DNA from: Massilia sp. YIM B02769
GTDB lineage: Bacteria > Pseudomonadota > Gammaproteobacteria > Burkholderiales > Burkholderiaceae_D
Length of the DNA stretch: 64,000 bases
Direction of reading: 5' to 3'
Assembly (NCBI RefSeq): GCF_030411995.1
Contig: NZ_JASNRC010000008.1
Location: forward strand, 124,001 to 188,000
Of this stretch, positions 17,083 through 26,051 are shown piece after piece. Each line of letters opens with the position of its first letter. Positions within the stretch are counted from its first letter, which is position 1. The translations under genes were made by a program, and so were the position numbers. The notes below the pieces were generated by a model, which ran no database searches, had not been told where the DNA came from, and saw only the letters and a list, made by a program, of their open reading frames with translations.

Positions 17083-17107
17083 AAAAAGGCGCCCGCGGGC
17101 GCCTTTG
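17083..17107 (-). terminator. Intrinsic terminator, minus strand
   Basis: A perfect stem AAAGGCGCC/GGCGCCTTT with a CGCG loop. On the minus strand it is followed by TTTTTTG. It would end transcripts from the fimV side, leaving a transcript of about 290 bases behind the fimV stop. Confidence 0.75.
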
Positions 17108-17338
17108 CTTTTGCTGCACCCGGAACGACCGTGTGCATGAATTCGGAGAGCGAACACCAGGCTAGTCCTGGTGCCGCCTCTTTGCCGGTTGCATCCGGCG
17201 ACGACTGCCGCTGTTGGCACTCGACCGCTTCCGTACCCAGGCGTCTTGCGACGTGCATCCGGTTCCCGCGCCACGCTATCGGTGGTGGCTGCGCCGGACC
17301 CAGGGGCCGTTTTTTGTGGTTTTATTAACCAGCGAATT
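17108..17338 (-). ncRNA. Candidate structured RNA or long 3' UTR behind fimV
   Basis: A non-coding stretch made of consecutive short hairpins: CACCAGG/CCTGGTG (loop ACTAG) near 17157-17175, GCCGG/CCGGC near 17186-17201, and a GCCAC/GTGGTGGC stem near 17270-17289. The minus strand has a TATACT box near 17341 and the strong terminator at 17083. The plus strand also ends in a weak hairpin plus six T at 17295-17315, so the strand is not settled. I do not recognise a known RNA family here (6S, RNase P and SRP RNA were considered). Confidence 0.3.
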
Positions 17339-17395
17339 CAGTATAACCGAATTTCCCAGCTTGTGTAGACCAATTCGTGCGCGCCCTTTTCGCGC

Positions 17396-18754
17396 TTATT
17401 CGGGCTGGGTGGCCGGCGCTGTTTCGGGGGTGTCCGGCTCGACGCGCGCGGCCTGTGCCGGGCGTTTGCCGAGCCGCAACGCCATCAGGCGCGCCTTCAC
17501 GGCCGACATGAAGCTGGGCTTGGCCAGGCCATCGGCGCCGCCGTCCTGCGGCAGCACCACGACTTCCGGCTCGCGTGCGGTTTTCAATACCTTGCCGGCG
17601 GCGGCGCGGCGGCGGCGCAACAGCAGCATCCCTGCGGCCAGCGCCAGCAAGCCGGCAATGGCGCCGCCGATGGCCAGCCAGGGCAGCGGCTCCTCGGGCG
17701 GCGGCGCCGGCTTCGGCTTGCGGTGGATGCGCGGCGCCGACTTCGGCTTGTCGTCCGGCCTGGCTTCGGGCCTGGATTCGGTCTTGGCTTCCGGTGTTGC
17801 TTCGGTCTTGGCTTCCGGTGTTGCTTCGGTCTTGGCTTCCGGCGTGGAGTCGGGCCCGGCTCCGGCCTCCGCCGGCGCTGGGCCTGCCGCCTTCACGCCG
17901 CTGGCCACTTGCAGCACCTTGACCTTGTCCTCGAGCCTGCCGAGCTCCTGGCGCAGGGCTTCGTTCTTCGCGCCCAGCACCGTGCAGGCATCCAGCGCGG
18001 TCGCGCTCGGCGTCGGCGCGCAAGACGGCGCCGCGGCGGCGGCGGGCCTGGCAAGGTCGGCGGCGGGCTTCTTCCCGTGCTGCTCGATGTTGATGGGCTT
18101 GATGGGCTTGATGGGCTTGATGGCCGGCGCGGACGGCTTCGGCGCGGGCGCATCGTGCCCGCTTGCCGCCGCGTGCGCGTCGGGTTCGGGCTGGGCCGGC
18201 GGGCGCTTCGGCGGCGCAGGCTTGCGCACCGGTTGCGTCACGGGCTTCGGTGGCTCCGTCGCTTCAGGCGCCGCCACCGGCGCAGGCGCGGCCGGCGCAG
18301 CGGCAATCGCAGGTGCAGGCGGGGCCGGGGCCGGGACCGGTGCCGGCGGCGGAGCCGGATCCGGATCCGGCGTCAGCCACAGCGTCACCAGGCGCACCGT
18401 GCGCTGGCCGCCGTCGACCAGTTCCAGGTACACGTGCAAGTGCTTGCTCTCAACCGGTTTGACCGAAGCCAGACGCAGGAACTGTTTGCCGCCCTGGCGG
18501 ATCACAGCAATGTCGAGGCCGGAGAGTACCGGCGGCATGGCGATGTTGGCGCCGCGGTAGACGTCGGGCCGCGCCAGCTGCGCCATGACCGGTTTCGACG
18601 CGTCCTCGACCAGGGTCAATTCGACCAGGGCGGAAAGCGGCTGGCCGATATGCGACAGCACGCGTGCATCGCCGAGTTCGGCAGCGTGGGCGGGGGCCAG
18701 GACCGCGCAGGTGAGCAGCAGGCCGGGCAGGATGTGATGGGGGCGAATCGCCAT
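17396..18754 (-). CDS. FimV-like type IV pilus/polarity protein
   Basis: 452 residues. After a signal peptide (cleavage near AHAAE) comes the FimV N-terminal domain (LGDARVLSHIGQPLSALVELTL, about 27-48). A long Pro/Ala-rich linker follows, then a short coiled coil (LRQELGRLEDKVKVLQ), a tandem ATPEAKTE octapeptide, one transmembrane helix (about 357-378) and a basic cytoplasmic tail. Full FimV proteins are about twice as long and end in TPR-type repeats; here that part is absent. It may help assemble secretin or pili at the pole. Confidence 0.75.
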   Translation of the reverse strand: MAIRPHHILPGLLLTCAVLAPAHAAELGDARVLSHIGQPLSALVELTLVEDASKPVMAQLARPDVYRGANIAMPPVLSGLDIAVIRQGGKQFLRLASVKPVESKHLHVYLELVDGGQRTVRLVTLWLTPDPDPAPPPAPVPAPAPPAPAIAAAPAAPAPVAAPEATEPPKPVTQPVRKPAPPKRPPAQPEPDAHAAASGHDAPAPKPSAPAIKPIKPIKPINIEQHGKKPAADLARPAAAAAPSCAPTPSATALDACTVLGAKNEALRQELGRLEDKVKVLQVASGVKAAGPAPAEAGAGPDSTPEAKTEATPEAKTEATPEAKTESRPEARPDDKPKSAPRIHRKPKPAPPPEEPLPWLAIGGAIAGLLALAAGMLLLRRRRAAAGKVLKTAREPEVVVLPQDGGADGLAKPSFMSAVKARLMALRLGKRPAQAARVEPDTPETAPATQPE

Positions 18755-18841
18755 GGCAGAGGTGAGTTTGTAGCTTCAGCGTAATTAACGGGTGTTGCGC
18801 TACACTCTTTAGCTCCCGCCTACGAAATAACAGGACCGCCA

Positions 18842-20236
18842 ATGGAAAACCGCATCGAAAAAGACAGCTTTGGCCCGATCGACGTACCTTCAGGTCATTT
18901 GTGGGGCGCCCAGACCCAGCGCTCCCTGCACCACTTCCACATTTCCAGCGAAAAGATGGCGCCGGAACTGGTGGCCGCGCTGGCCCAGGTCAAGCGCGCC
19001 GCGGCCGCCGTCAACCGCTCGCTCGGCAAGCTGCCGAAGGACAAGGCCGACGCCATCATGGCCGCCGCCGACGAAGTCCTGGACGGCAAGCATCCCGAGG
19101 AATTTCCGCTGGCCGTGTGGCAGACCGGATCCGGCACCCAGAGCAACATGAACATGAACGAGGTGCTGGCCAACCGCGGCTCCGAGCTGATGGGCGGCGA
19201 GCGCGGCGAGGCGCGCCTGCTGCACCCGAACGACCATGTCAACATGGGGCAGTCGTCGAACGACATCTTCCCCACCGCCATGCACGTGGCGGCGGCGATC
19301 GCCGTGTCCAAGGAGGTCTTGCCGTCGCTGGCGCGTCTGCGCGCGACCCTGACGGTGAAGTCGCGCGACTTCGCCGACATCGTCAAGATCGGCCGTACCC
19401 ACCTGCAGGACGCCACGCCGCTGACCCTGGGCCAGGAGTTTTCCGGCTACGTCGCCCAGCTCGAATTCTCCGAGTCCGCGATCCGCGCTTCCCTGCCCGG
19501 CTTGCTGGCCCTGGCCGCCGGCGGCACCGCTGTCGGCACCGGCCTGAACGCCCATCCCGAGTTCGCGCCGCGCATCGCCGCCGAGCTCGGCTCGCGCACC
19601 GGGCTGTCGTTCAAGTCGGCGGCGAACAAGTTCGCGGCCCTGGCCGGGCACGACGCCCTGGTCGCCACCCATGGCGCCTTCAAGACCCTGGCCGCCGCGC
19701 TCATGAAGATCGCCAACGATATCCGCTGGATGGCTTCCGGCCCGCGCTCGGGCCTGGGCGAAATCACGATTCCGGAAAACGAACCGGGCAGCTCCATCAT
19801 GCCGGGCAAGGTGAATCCGACCCAGTGCGAAGCGATGACGATGCTGTGCTGCCAGGTATTCGGCAACGACGTCGCGATCACCATCGGCGGTTCGCAGGGC
19901 AACTTCGAGCTGAACGTGTTCAAGCCCATGATTGCGCACAATTTCCTGCAAAGTGCGCGCCTGCTGGCCGACGGCATGCGCTCCTTCGACGAGCATTGCG
20001 CCCAGGGCATCGCACCGAACCGTGCCCGCATCGGCGAGCTCATGGAGCAATCGCTGATGCTGGTGACCGCACTGGCGCCGCACATCGGGTATGATCGCGC
20101 CGCGCAAATCGCCAAGCACGCCCAGCACGAAGGCATCACGCTGCGCGAGGCGGCCCTGCAATCGGGCCACGTCAGCGCGGAACAGTTTAATCAGTGGATT
20201 GTTCCGATCGACATGACGCGGCCGGACCCGGCATGA
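18842..20236 (+). CDS. fumC: Class II fumarate hydratase
   Basis: 464 residues, normal length. The signature [13 protein letters not shown] is present at about 318-330, with the catalytic His in [10 protein letters not shown] and [10 protein letters not shown] and [13 protein letters not shown] in the active-site lid. It converts fumarate to malate in the TCA cycle without an iron-sulfur cluster. It is divergent from fimV; 86 bases separate the two starts. Confidence 0.97.
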   Translation: MENRIEKDSFGPIDVPSGHLWGAQTQRSLHHFHISSEKMAPELVAALAQVKRAAAAVNRSLGKLPKDKADAIMAAADEVLDGKHPEEFPLAVWQTGSGTQSNMNMNEVLANRGSELMGGERGEARLLHPNDHVNMGQSSNDIFPTAMHVAAAIAVSKEVLPSLARLRATLTVKSRDFADIVKIGRTHLQDATPLTLGQEFSGYVAQLEFSESAIRASLPGLLALAAGGTAVGTGLNAHPEFAPRIAAELGSRTGLSFKSAANKFAALAGHDALVATHGAFKTLAAALMKIANDIRWMASGPRSGLGEITIPENEPGSSIMPGKVNPTQCEAMTMLCCQVFGNDVAITIGGSQGNFELNVFKPMIAHNFLQSARLLADGMRSFDEHCAQGIAPNRARIGELMEQSLMLVTALAPHIGYDRAAQIAKHAQHEGITLREAALQSGHVSAEQFNQWIVPIDMTRPDPA

Positions 20237-20311
20237 GGCTATGTGGGGCGATGCGCATGAACCGAAGTGGCGTTCTCAACCGTACGCCCCACAATTTTTC
20301 CCGAGGATAGA

Positions 20312-20524
20312 ATGCAAAAGACAACTTTCGAACTGACATCCGAGTTCGTTGAACTCAACCAGCTGCTGAAACTGGTGGGTTTGTGCGACAGCGGCGGCGC
20401 CGGCAAGAACATCGTGGCCAGCGGCGTGGTGTCGGTCGATGGCAAGCAGGAACTGCGCAAGACCGCCAAGATCCGCGCCGGCCAGCGCGTGACCGTGGGC
20501 GACGTGCAGATTACTGTGGCGTAA
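20312..20524 (+). CDS. S4-domain RNA-binding protein (YbcJ-like)
   Basis: 70 residues, essentially one S4 domain: FVELNQLLKLVGLCDSGGAGK, then VSVDGKQELRKTAKIRAGQRV. YbcJ relatives bind RNA and are thought to act in ribosome or tRNA metabolism; the target is unknown. ATG 20312 follows GAGGATAGA. It may be co-transcribed with fumC, 75 bases upstream. Confidence 0.9.
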   Translation: MQKTTFELTSEFVELNQLLKLVGLCDSGGAGKNIVASGVVSVDGKQELRKTAKIRAGQRVTVGDVQITVA

Positions 20525-20628
20525 ATGGGGCTGCCGGGCTGAGCTTCGTGCGTTTGCGATCAGACAAACGCGACCGGAAGTCCTTGTTTATATTTTAAGA
20601 CGTGACTAACCGGCTTAGGGTGAAAGCA

Positions 20629-20916
20629 ATGGAAACTCCGGACGACAACCACCCGCAAACGCAGGAGCGGCTGATCGGCGACCTGCGTCTCGTGATCGAG
20701 AACGCGGAAGAGCTGCTGAAGAACACCGACCAGTACACCAGCGTGCTGTACCAGAACGCGCGCGCCAAGCTGGCCATGGCGCTGAATGCCGCCAACGAAG
20801 AACTCGAACGCTTCGAAGACGCGCAACTGACCCGCATGATGGAAGCCACGCGCCAGGCCAACGAGCGCTACGCCGACGCTTCCGGCGAAGCGCGCATCCT
20901 GCGCGCCTTCCACTAA
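20629..20916 (+). CDS. DUF883/ElaB-like helical protein without membrane anchor
   Basis: 95 residues. LIGDLRLVIENAEELLKNTDQY resembles the start of DUF883 (ElaB/YqjD) proteins, which bind ribosomes or membranes. The usual C-terminal transmembrane segment is missing and the protein ends GEARILRAFH. The rest is a long amphipathic helix. ATG 20629 is preferred over GTG 20602 because AGGG stands upstream at normal distance. Family assignment is tentative. Confidence 0.65.
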   Translation: METPDDNHPQTQERLIGDLRLVIENAEELLKNTDQYTSVLYQNARAKLAMALNAANEELERFEDAQLTRMMEATRQANERYADASGEARILRAFH

Positions 20917-20926
20917 ACCCATGTAA

Positions 20927-20952
20927 AAACGCCGCGTCATGACGCGGCGTTT
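20927..20952. terminator. Bidirectional terminator
   Basis: A perfect 26-bp palindrome, arms AAACGCCGCGTCA, lying 11 bases after the DUF883-like stop and 6 bases after the convergent yjfB stop. Confidence 0.85.
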
Positions 20953-20957
20953 GTCGT

Positions 20958-21158
20958 TCAGGCGGTGGTATTGATGGTATTGCCCAAATGCGCCGGCAGG
21001 TTTTGCGCCGGCTGCGGCGGCTGGATCGCATCGAGCAGCTGGGTGGCGTGGTTACGCTGGATGTCTTGCTGCTTCTTCAGCATGGTCATCGCAACTTCTT
21101 CCTTGTTACCGGTTTCTGCCATGGTGGTGGACAGCTTGGCGATGGCGAGGACGTCCAT
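20958..21158 (-). CDS. YjfB-family putative motility protein
   Basis: 66 residues, MDVLAIAKLSTTMAETGNKE then VAMTMLKKQQDIQRNHATQLLDAIQ, the YjfB_motility pattern. Family members are small and occur with flagellar genes; their mechanism is unknown. ATG 21158 is preceded by CAGGAGATTGAA. A near-perfect FliA promoter lies 30-56 bases upstream, inside the end of mobB, which strongly supports a flagellar role. Confidence 0.85.
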   Translation of the reverse strand: MDVLAIAKLSTTMAETGNKEEVAMTMLKKQQDIQRNHATQLLDAIQPPQPAQNLPAHLGNTINTTA

Positions 21159-21187
21159 TTCAATCTCCTGGTGAGGGGTATCCTTTC

Positions 21188-21214
21188 TTAACGGCTTAAC
21201 CACCGGAAACTTTA
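21188..21214 (-). promoter_or_regulatory. Sigma-28 (FliA) promoter of yjfB, inside mobB
   Basis: On the minus strand: TAAAGTTT (21214-21207), an 11-base spacer, GCCGTTAA (21195-21188). This matches 15 of 16 consensus positions with exact spacing. It overlaps the last codons of mobB. Confidence 0.88.
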
Positions 21215-21762
21215 GGGTTTGGCATCATCCAGTTGCTGAGCCAAGCCAAGACGCTGTCGTGCGCATTCAGGTCCAGCCAGGCCGTGCCAGGCGCCAGCTT
21301 GCCGGGTGCCGGTACATCCGAGGCCACGGCCACCACCAGCGGATCGTCGGGATACAAAGGCGGCCGTCCCAGCCCGGGCCGGAACACTTCCAGCTTCGGC
21401 AGCGCTTCCCATTTATAACCTTCCACCAGCGTCAGGTCGGCCGGACTCAGGCGTAATAGCTGCTCCCGCAGGCTCGGTTCGCCCTCCCCGCGCAACTCGC
21501 GCATGATGGCGTAGCGGTAGGGCGACGCGATCATCACCTCGGCCGCGCCGGCCATGCGCAGACGTGCGCTGTCCTTTTGCGGCGGTTCGAGCACGATGTC
21601 GTGGTGGCTGTGCTTGAGGACGTTCACGCGCAGGCCGCGCTGCGCCAGGGCGCCGACCAGGAATTCGAGCAGGGTCGTCTTGCCGCTGCCGGACCAGCCG
21701 ACCACGGCCAGCACCGGTCCGCGCCCATCGTCGCGCGCAACGCCGCAATCAATAAGCGACAC
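21196..21762 (-). CDS. mobB: Molybdopterin-guanine dinucleotide biosynthesis adaptor MobB
   Basis: 188 residues with the P-loop GWSGSGKTT (22-30) and the MobB features VLKHSHHD and [14 protein letters not shown]. MobB is a GTP-binding helper of MobA in making the Mo-bis-MGD cofactor. It starts at GTG 21762, overlapping the end of gspB by 14 bases. No mob, moa or molybdoenzyme gene is nearby, so the position behind gspAB is incidental or operon hitch-hiking. Its 3' end contains the yjfB promoter. Confidence 0.9.
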   Translation of the reverse strand: MSLIDCGVARDDGRGPVLAVVGWSGSGKTTLLEFLVGALAQRGLRVNVLKHSHHDIVLEPPQKDSARLRMAGAAEVMIASPYRYAIMRELRGEGEPSLREQLLRLSPADLTLVEGYKWEALPKLEVFRPGLGRPPLYPDDPLVVAVASDVPAPGKLAPGTAWLDLNAHDSVLAWLSNWMMPNPKVSGG

Positions 21763-22678
21763 GATAGCGGGTACCCCGGTAATTCATCACGGCATATTTC
21801 GGCATCAGGCGCTCCAGCACCAGGCCGGGCGCCAGTTCTTCGCCCTCGCGGCGCAGCATCTTGTCGACCAGCAGCAGGCGGTCGGCCGGATTCGGCGAAT
21901 AAATATAACCGCCGACACTCACCCGCGGCACTTCACGCTGTATCGCCTCGGGCAATTGCTGCAAGGTGCGCAGGTTGTCCTCGACCGGCTCGGGCGGGCG
22001 GGCCGCCGGGGCCGGATCGGGCGCACGGGCAGGCGTTGGCGCCGGCAGGTAGACGGCTTCCGGGCTGTTGCCGGCAGCCGCGGGCGCGGGCGCGTTGCGC
22101 GAAGCGGCCACCAGCGTGCGCTCGGGCGGCGCCGGCTTGCGCGACGCTGTCGCTGGCCCGACAGCTGGCTCGGCGGCAGGCCGGGCGGCAGGCGGACGCG
22201 TTGCCGCCAGCGTTTCCGCTGGGGGCGCCGCGCGGCGTACCTCGCGCGAGTCCGCCACAGGCGCCGGCGCATCGCTGGCTGGCGCCACGGCAAGCCCTGC
22301 GCCAGCGGAGGCCGGCGGCGGCACGCCCGGTGCAAGCGTGGGCGCAGGTGCGGGCGCAGGCGCGGCCGGCAGGCTGGAAGGCGACTGTTCCGAGGCAGGA
22401 ACCGGCGCAGCCGCAGCGGGCGCCTCCCGGCCCGGCGCCGGCGCATTCGCCGCCAGCACGGCCGCCGGTGCGGATGCCGGCGCCTGCGCACGCCAGGCCA
22501 GTATGCCCGCGATGCCGGCGATCGCGATCCCGGCCGACAGGCCGACCAGGAGCGGCGTGCGGCTGGCGCGCGTTGCCGCCGCCGGCACGTGGGTGGGCGC
22601 CGGCGCGTGGATATCGGGCGCGCTGCCCAGCTGGCGTTCGGCCTGCGCCTTCTTGAGTGCTTCGAGAATGTACGACAT
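21749..22678 (-). CDS. gspB: General secretion pathway protein GspB
   Basis: 309 residues. [18 protein letters not shown] at the start is the GspB/ExeB cytoplasmic signature. A transmembrane helix follows (about 43-62), then a long Ala/Pro-rich periplasmic linker and the C-terminal GspB domain ([42 protein letters not shown]). With GspA it helps insert the type II secretion secretin through peptidoglycan. Its ATG directly follows the TAA of gspA. Confidence 0.9.
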   Translation of the reverse strand: MSYILEALKKAQAERQLGSAPDIHAPAPTHVPAAATRASRTPLLVGLSAGIAIAGIAGILAWRAQAPASAPAAVLAANAPAPGREAPAAAAPVPASEQSPSSLPAAPAPAPAPTLAPGVPPPASAGAGLAVAPASDAPAPVADSREVRRAAPPAETLAATRPPAARPAAEPAVGPATASRKPAPPERTLVAASRNAPAPAAAGNSPEAVYLPAPTPARAPDPAPAARPPEPVEDNLRTLQQLPEAIQREVPRVSVGGYIYSPNPADRLLLVDKMLRREGEELAPGLVLERLMPKYAVMNYRGTRYRVAY

Positions 22679-24286
22679 TTATTGTCCCGTCCTGGCGGCG
22701 GCAAGCAGGCGCGGCTCAGTCACGCCGCCCAGCTGGTTCAGGCGCATGAAGGTGCGCGGTCCGGCCACGCCGTCGGCCTTCAGGTTCTGTTTGGTCTGGA
22801 AGGCGCGCAGCCATTCCTGGGTGCGCGCGCTGAAAGGCTGCTGCGCCGGGGGCGGCGCGGCGCCGGCAAGGCGCGCCAGCTGGCTGGCCAGCCAGTCGAC
22901 GTCCGGCCCCTGGTCGCCGACGGCGAGCTGGTCGCGGAAACTGCGCGCGACCTTCCAGTAGGTGGTGAATTCGCCGGTGAAGCGCAGCGCCAGCGCGGCC
23001 AGTTCCATGCGCTCGCGCTTGCCGTTTGCGTCGAAGGTGGCGGCCTGCTCGTCCATGCCGACCAGCACGGCGTAAGTGGTCCTGGCGCCGTCGCGCAGGG
23101 TGAGCACGGCCGGCCGGTCGAGCTGGCGCAGTTCGAACAGCCCGCCCTTGCCCTGGTGGCAGCGCAGGTTCAGGCGCAGCGCCGCCTGGCAGGGTTCACC
23201 CGACGGCAGCGTTTCGCCCCACAGGCTGGCCAGGGCGCGCAGCGCCGCCGCTTCATCCGACTGCCCCGGCAGCGAGCCGGCCCTGGCGACAGGGGCCGCC
23301 GCCTGGACCGGCTTGATCTTCTGCATCGGGGCAGGCGCGGATGCCGCCTGCACCGGCGCCCCATGCGGCAAGACCTGCCAGGCCGCCGCCGCGCTGAGGA
23401 CGGCGCCGGCCAGCACGCCGCCCGCCACCAGCGGCCAGCGCAGTGCGGGCCGGGCACCCGCGCCGGCAAGGGCTTCGCCGGCGAACACCTCGGCCGCCGC
23501 CGTGCGCAGGATCTTGCGCGTGACCTCGCGGCTGTTCTCGACATAGGCGCCCAGCAAGGCGCGGTCGCACAACAAATTGATACGGCGCGGCACGCCGTGG
23601 GTGATGCGGTGCACCAGCGGCACCACGGACTGCGGGAACACCGGCGCGCCCTGGAAACCGGCCACCGCCATCCGGTGCGCGATGTAGGCGCCGGTTTCCG
23701 GTTCGGACAGCGGCCCCAGGTGGTAGCGCGCGATCACGCGCTGGGCCAGTTGTTCCAGCTCGGGACGCGCCAGCATGGTGCGCAGTTCCGGCTGGCCGAT
23801 CAGGATGATCTGCAGCAGCTTGCGTTCGCTGGTTTCCAGATTGGTCAGCAGGCGCAATTGCTCCAGTACCTCGGGCGACAAATTCTGGGCTTCGTCGATG
23901 ACGAGCACATTGTTGCGCCCCTGGGCGTGCGAGGCCAGCAGGTGGTCGTTGATGGCGTCGACATAGGCCTTCACGCCGCCCTGCCCCGCCGGCACGGCGA
24001 TGCGGAATTCCTCGCAGACCGACTGCAGCAGCTCGGCCACGGTCAGCTTGGGATTGAAGATGTAGGCCAGGCTGCAATTATCCGGCACCTGCTCGATGAA
24101 GCAGCGGCAGACCGTGGTCTTGCCGGCGCCGATTTCGCCGGTCAGCAGCACGAAGCCGCCGCCGCTGCCGATGCCGTACAGCAGGTGGGCCAGCGCCTCG
24201 CGGTGGCGCTCGCTCATGAACAGGTAGCGCGGGTCGGGCGCGATCGAGAATGGCGCGCCCTTCAGGCTGAAGTAATGGTTGTACAT
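22679..24286 (-). CDS. gspA: GspA/ExeA AAA+ ATPase with peptidoglycan-binding domain
   Basis: 535 residues. The N-terminal signature YFSLKGAPFSIAPDPRYLFMS leads to Walker A GEIGAGKTT (50-58) and Walker B VLVIDEAQNLS (about 127-137). A transmembrane segment lies near 290-310, and a C-terminal peptidoglycan-binding domain (GPDVDWLASQLA ... FQTKQNLKADGVAGPRTFMRL) ends it. It remodels murein during secretin assembly with GspB. No ribosome site is visible; the preceding gene stops 6 bases upstream, so translation is probably coupled. Confidence 0.92.
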   Translation of the reverse strand: MYNHYFSLKGAPFSIAPDPRYLFMSERHREALAHLLYGIGSGGGFVLLTGEIGAGKTTVCRCFIEQVPDNCSLAYIFNPKLTVAELLQSVCEEFRIAVPAGQGGVKAYVDAINDHLLASHAQGRNNVLVIDEAQNLSPEVLEQLRLLTNLETSERKLLQIILIGQPELRTMLARPELEQLAQRVIARYHLGPLSEPETGAYIAHRMAVAGFQGAPVFPQSVVPLVHRITHGVPRRINLLCDRALLGAYVENSREVTRKILRTAAAEVFAGEALAGAGARPALRWPLVAGGVLAGAVLSAAAAWQVLPHGAPVQAASAPAPMQKIKPVQAAAPVARAGSLPGQSDEAAALRALASLWGETLPSGEPCQAALRLNLRCHQGKGGLFELRQLDRPAVLTLRDGARTTYAVLVGMDEQAATFDANGKRERMELAALALRFTGEFTTYWKVARSFRDQLAVGDQGPDVDWLASQLARLAGAAPPPAQQPFSARTQEWLRAFQTKQNLKADGVAGPRTFMRLNQLGGVTEPRLLAAARTGQ

Positions 24287-24292
24287 GAAAAG

Positions 24293-24775
24293 CTAAGGTG
24301 CCGGCGGCAAGGGTTTGTATCTTGCGCAGTATATTTTGGATTTGTCGTTCTGATAAGCGATGACGCTGCCGGGGTTTGATACGCGTAAGGGATAGGGCGA
24401 GGCGTCGACGGCGCGGTGGCGGATGCCGGCGCTGCTGCGGATCGCTTCGGCCAGCTCTTCCGGCTTGCTGTCGGTGACGGCGGCCACGAACACCAGTTCG
24501 CTGGTGTCGTCGCTGACCATGATTTCCTTGACCGGCTTGCCCCACAGGGTGCCGTCGAGCTTGAACCAGTAGGCGCCCGCCTCATGCTTGTAGGCCGGGC
24601 CGAAGGCGGTGGTCAGATAGGAATGGAAATAGGCGTTGTCGAGCTGGCTACGGCAGAGCAAGGCGCTGCCGACGGTCGGCTCGAAAGTCGACGGCAATGC
24701 CGCTGCGGTAACGCAGGCCAGGGCCAGCACGGCGCCTGCGCCAGCGCGCACCAGGCATGCCGCTCGGCGCAGCAT
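24293..24775 (-). CDS. Secreted protein of unknown function, upstream of gspA
   Basis: 160 residues with a signal peptide (MLRRAACLVRAGAGAVLALACVTA..., cleavage near ALP). The mature part has two cysteines (LLCRSQ, IYCARY) that could pair. I recognise no family. The ATG overlaps the stop of the 61-residue gene upstream (TGATG), and gspA begins 6 bases after its stop, so it belongs to a gspA operon and may be linked to secretion. Confidence 0.7.
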   Translation of the reverse strand: MLRRAACLVRAGAGAVLALACVTAAALPSTFEPTVGSALLCRSQLDNAYFHSYLTTAFGPAYKHEAGAYWFKLDGTLWGKPVKEIMVSDDTSELVFVAAVTDSKPEELAEAIRSSAGIRHRAVDASPYPLRVSNPGSVIAYQNDKSKIYCARYKPLPPAP

Positions 24776-24960
24776 CACGCCTTCGACAACCAGTGACGGT
24801 TGGCGGCGATCTGTGCCTTGGCCGCGGCCGGCAAGGCTTCGTAGCAGCCCGGATGCTGCTTCAGGGCGTGCTCGCGCACCTCTTTTTCGAGGCCGTTTAC
24901 GATAAACACGTAGACAATGGCGCCGGTGCCGTTCTTGCGCGTGCCCATGTAACGAATCAC
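24775..24960 (-). CDS. Small conserved-looking protein, first gene of the gspA run
   Basis: 61 residues from GTG 24960, which has AGGAAG at the right distance. The protein is basic with a short hydrophobic strand (AIVYVFIV) followed by helices (EKEVREHALKQHPGCYEALPAAAKAQIAANR). There is no signal peptide. I do not recognise it. The TGATG overlap with the next gene indicates a real, translated frame. Confidence 0.6.
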   Translation of the reverse strand: MIRYMGTRKNGTGAIVYVFIVNGLEKEVREHALKQHPGCYEALPAAAKAQIAANRHWLSKA

Positions 24961-25042
24961 TTGTTCTTCCTCTCACTCGGCGTTCGCTGCGGAACGCACA
25001 TTATGACAGCTCCGCCCCGCGATCGACAGGACGGCAGCTGCC

Positions 25043-25867
25043 TCATGCGCTCTTCGCCCGCACCGGGCGCCAGGACGCACTGTTGTCTTGCAGCCAATCT
25101 TCGATCAGCTTGCGGTTATCGTGCCGCCACGGATGAAAGCGTGGCGACAAATATGCCAGCACCGGTTTCGCCAGGTGCCAGGCCAGCCCGCTGCGCCCGA
25201 ACCAGGTGTTGACGGCGCTGCCCCAGGTACGCAGGCGGAACAACTGGCCGTCGTTGCGCAGGTTGTGCATGGTTTGCATGAAGCTGTCGTACGCAAACAC
25301 CATGCTTGCGTGCAGGTACCAGGCCACCCGGCGCCAGTAGCCGCCGCCGGCCGCCACATAGGCGTCGAACGCAACACCCTTGTGCTCGGTTTCCTCGACC
25401 GCATGCCAGTACCACAGGGTTTTCATGTGCGGCTCGGCGCCATCGAGCCAATCGGGGCGGCGCAGCACGCCGTCGGCCAGCACCGCCGTGTAGTGTTCCA
25501 GCGCACACGTGATCGCCAGGCGGTCGAGCACTCCCAGCTTATCGACACGCGCGAGCCTTTTCTTGAGTTTTTCTTCGCGCGTGTAAGGCAAGCCGTGCTG
25601 TTCCAGCCCCTTGTTGTACTGCGTGTGCAGGTGGCGGTGGGTGGCTTCCTGGCCGATGAAATCCCTGACCTCGGCGCGCAAGACCGGATCCGTCAGGCAT
25701 GCCTGGGGTACGTCGCGCACCGCGTCGATGAACAATTGCTCACCGCGCGGGAAGCTCATCGACAAGGCGTTGAACAACTGGGTGCGGTAGGCGTCGCCGC
25801 CATTCCAGTGGCGCCCGAAACCTTGGGACAGGTCAACGTCGATCTTGCGGACAGTCAGCGTGGACAT
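25043..25867 (-). CDS. Predicted metal-dependent hydrolase (PF10118 family)
   Basis: 274 residues. The ferritin-like metal ligand pattern is visible: FIGQEATHRHLHTQYN, ALEHYTAVLAD and AVEETEHKGVAFD, each a Glu-x2-His-type motif, as in COG3687. Members are annotated as metal-dependent hydrolases but may be diiron oxidases; the substrate is unknown. GAGGAG precedes ATG 25867. It is divergent from the head-GIN gene. Confidence 0.85.
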   Translation of the reverse strand: MSTLTVRKIDVDLSQGFGRHWNGGDAYRTQLFNALSMSFPRGEQLFIDAVRDVPQACLTDPVLRAEVRDFIGQEATHRHLHTQYNKGLEQHGLPYTREEKLKKRLARVDKLGVLDRLAITCALEHYTAVLADGVLRRPDWLDGAEPHMKTLWYWHAVEETEHKGVAFDAYVAAGGGYWRRVAWYLHASMVFAYDSFMQTMHNLRNDGQLFRLRTWGSAVNTWFGRSGLAWHLAKPVLAYLSPRFHPWRHDNRKLIEDWLQDNSASWRPVRAKSA

Positions 25868-26051
25868 GCGAACTCCTCATCAATGCGTGCATCCTACATG
25901 CAGGCGAACAAACGGGAAGACAAGTGCGGCTCAGTTCCCTTCTTCGACCACTGAACCCTTCGATTCGTTCGTTCGTCGGCTGCAGCGGGTATGTTCGTTC
26001 AAATTGCCCTATCGTGGAGGCAGTATTCGTCACAAAAACAACAAGGAAGCC

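Noticed and set aside
17108..17338. 6S RNA, RNase P RNA or a glycine riboswitch at the hairpin-rich gap
   Set aside because: The conserved 6S bubble, the RNase P GAGGAAAGTCC block and the glycine aptamer core are not found; only a short GGAGAG match exists.
21196..21762. mobB as part of a molybdenum cofactor cluster
   Set aside because: No other moa, moe, mob or molybdoenzyme gene is in the window; it is simply last in the gspA run.
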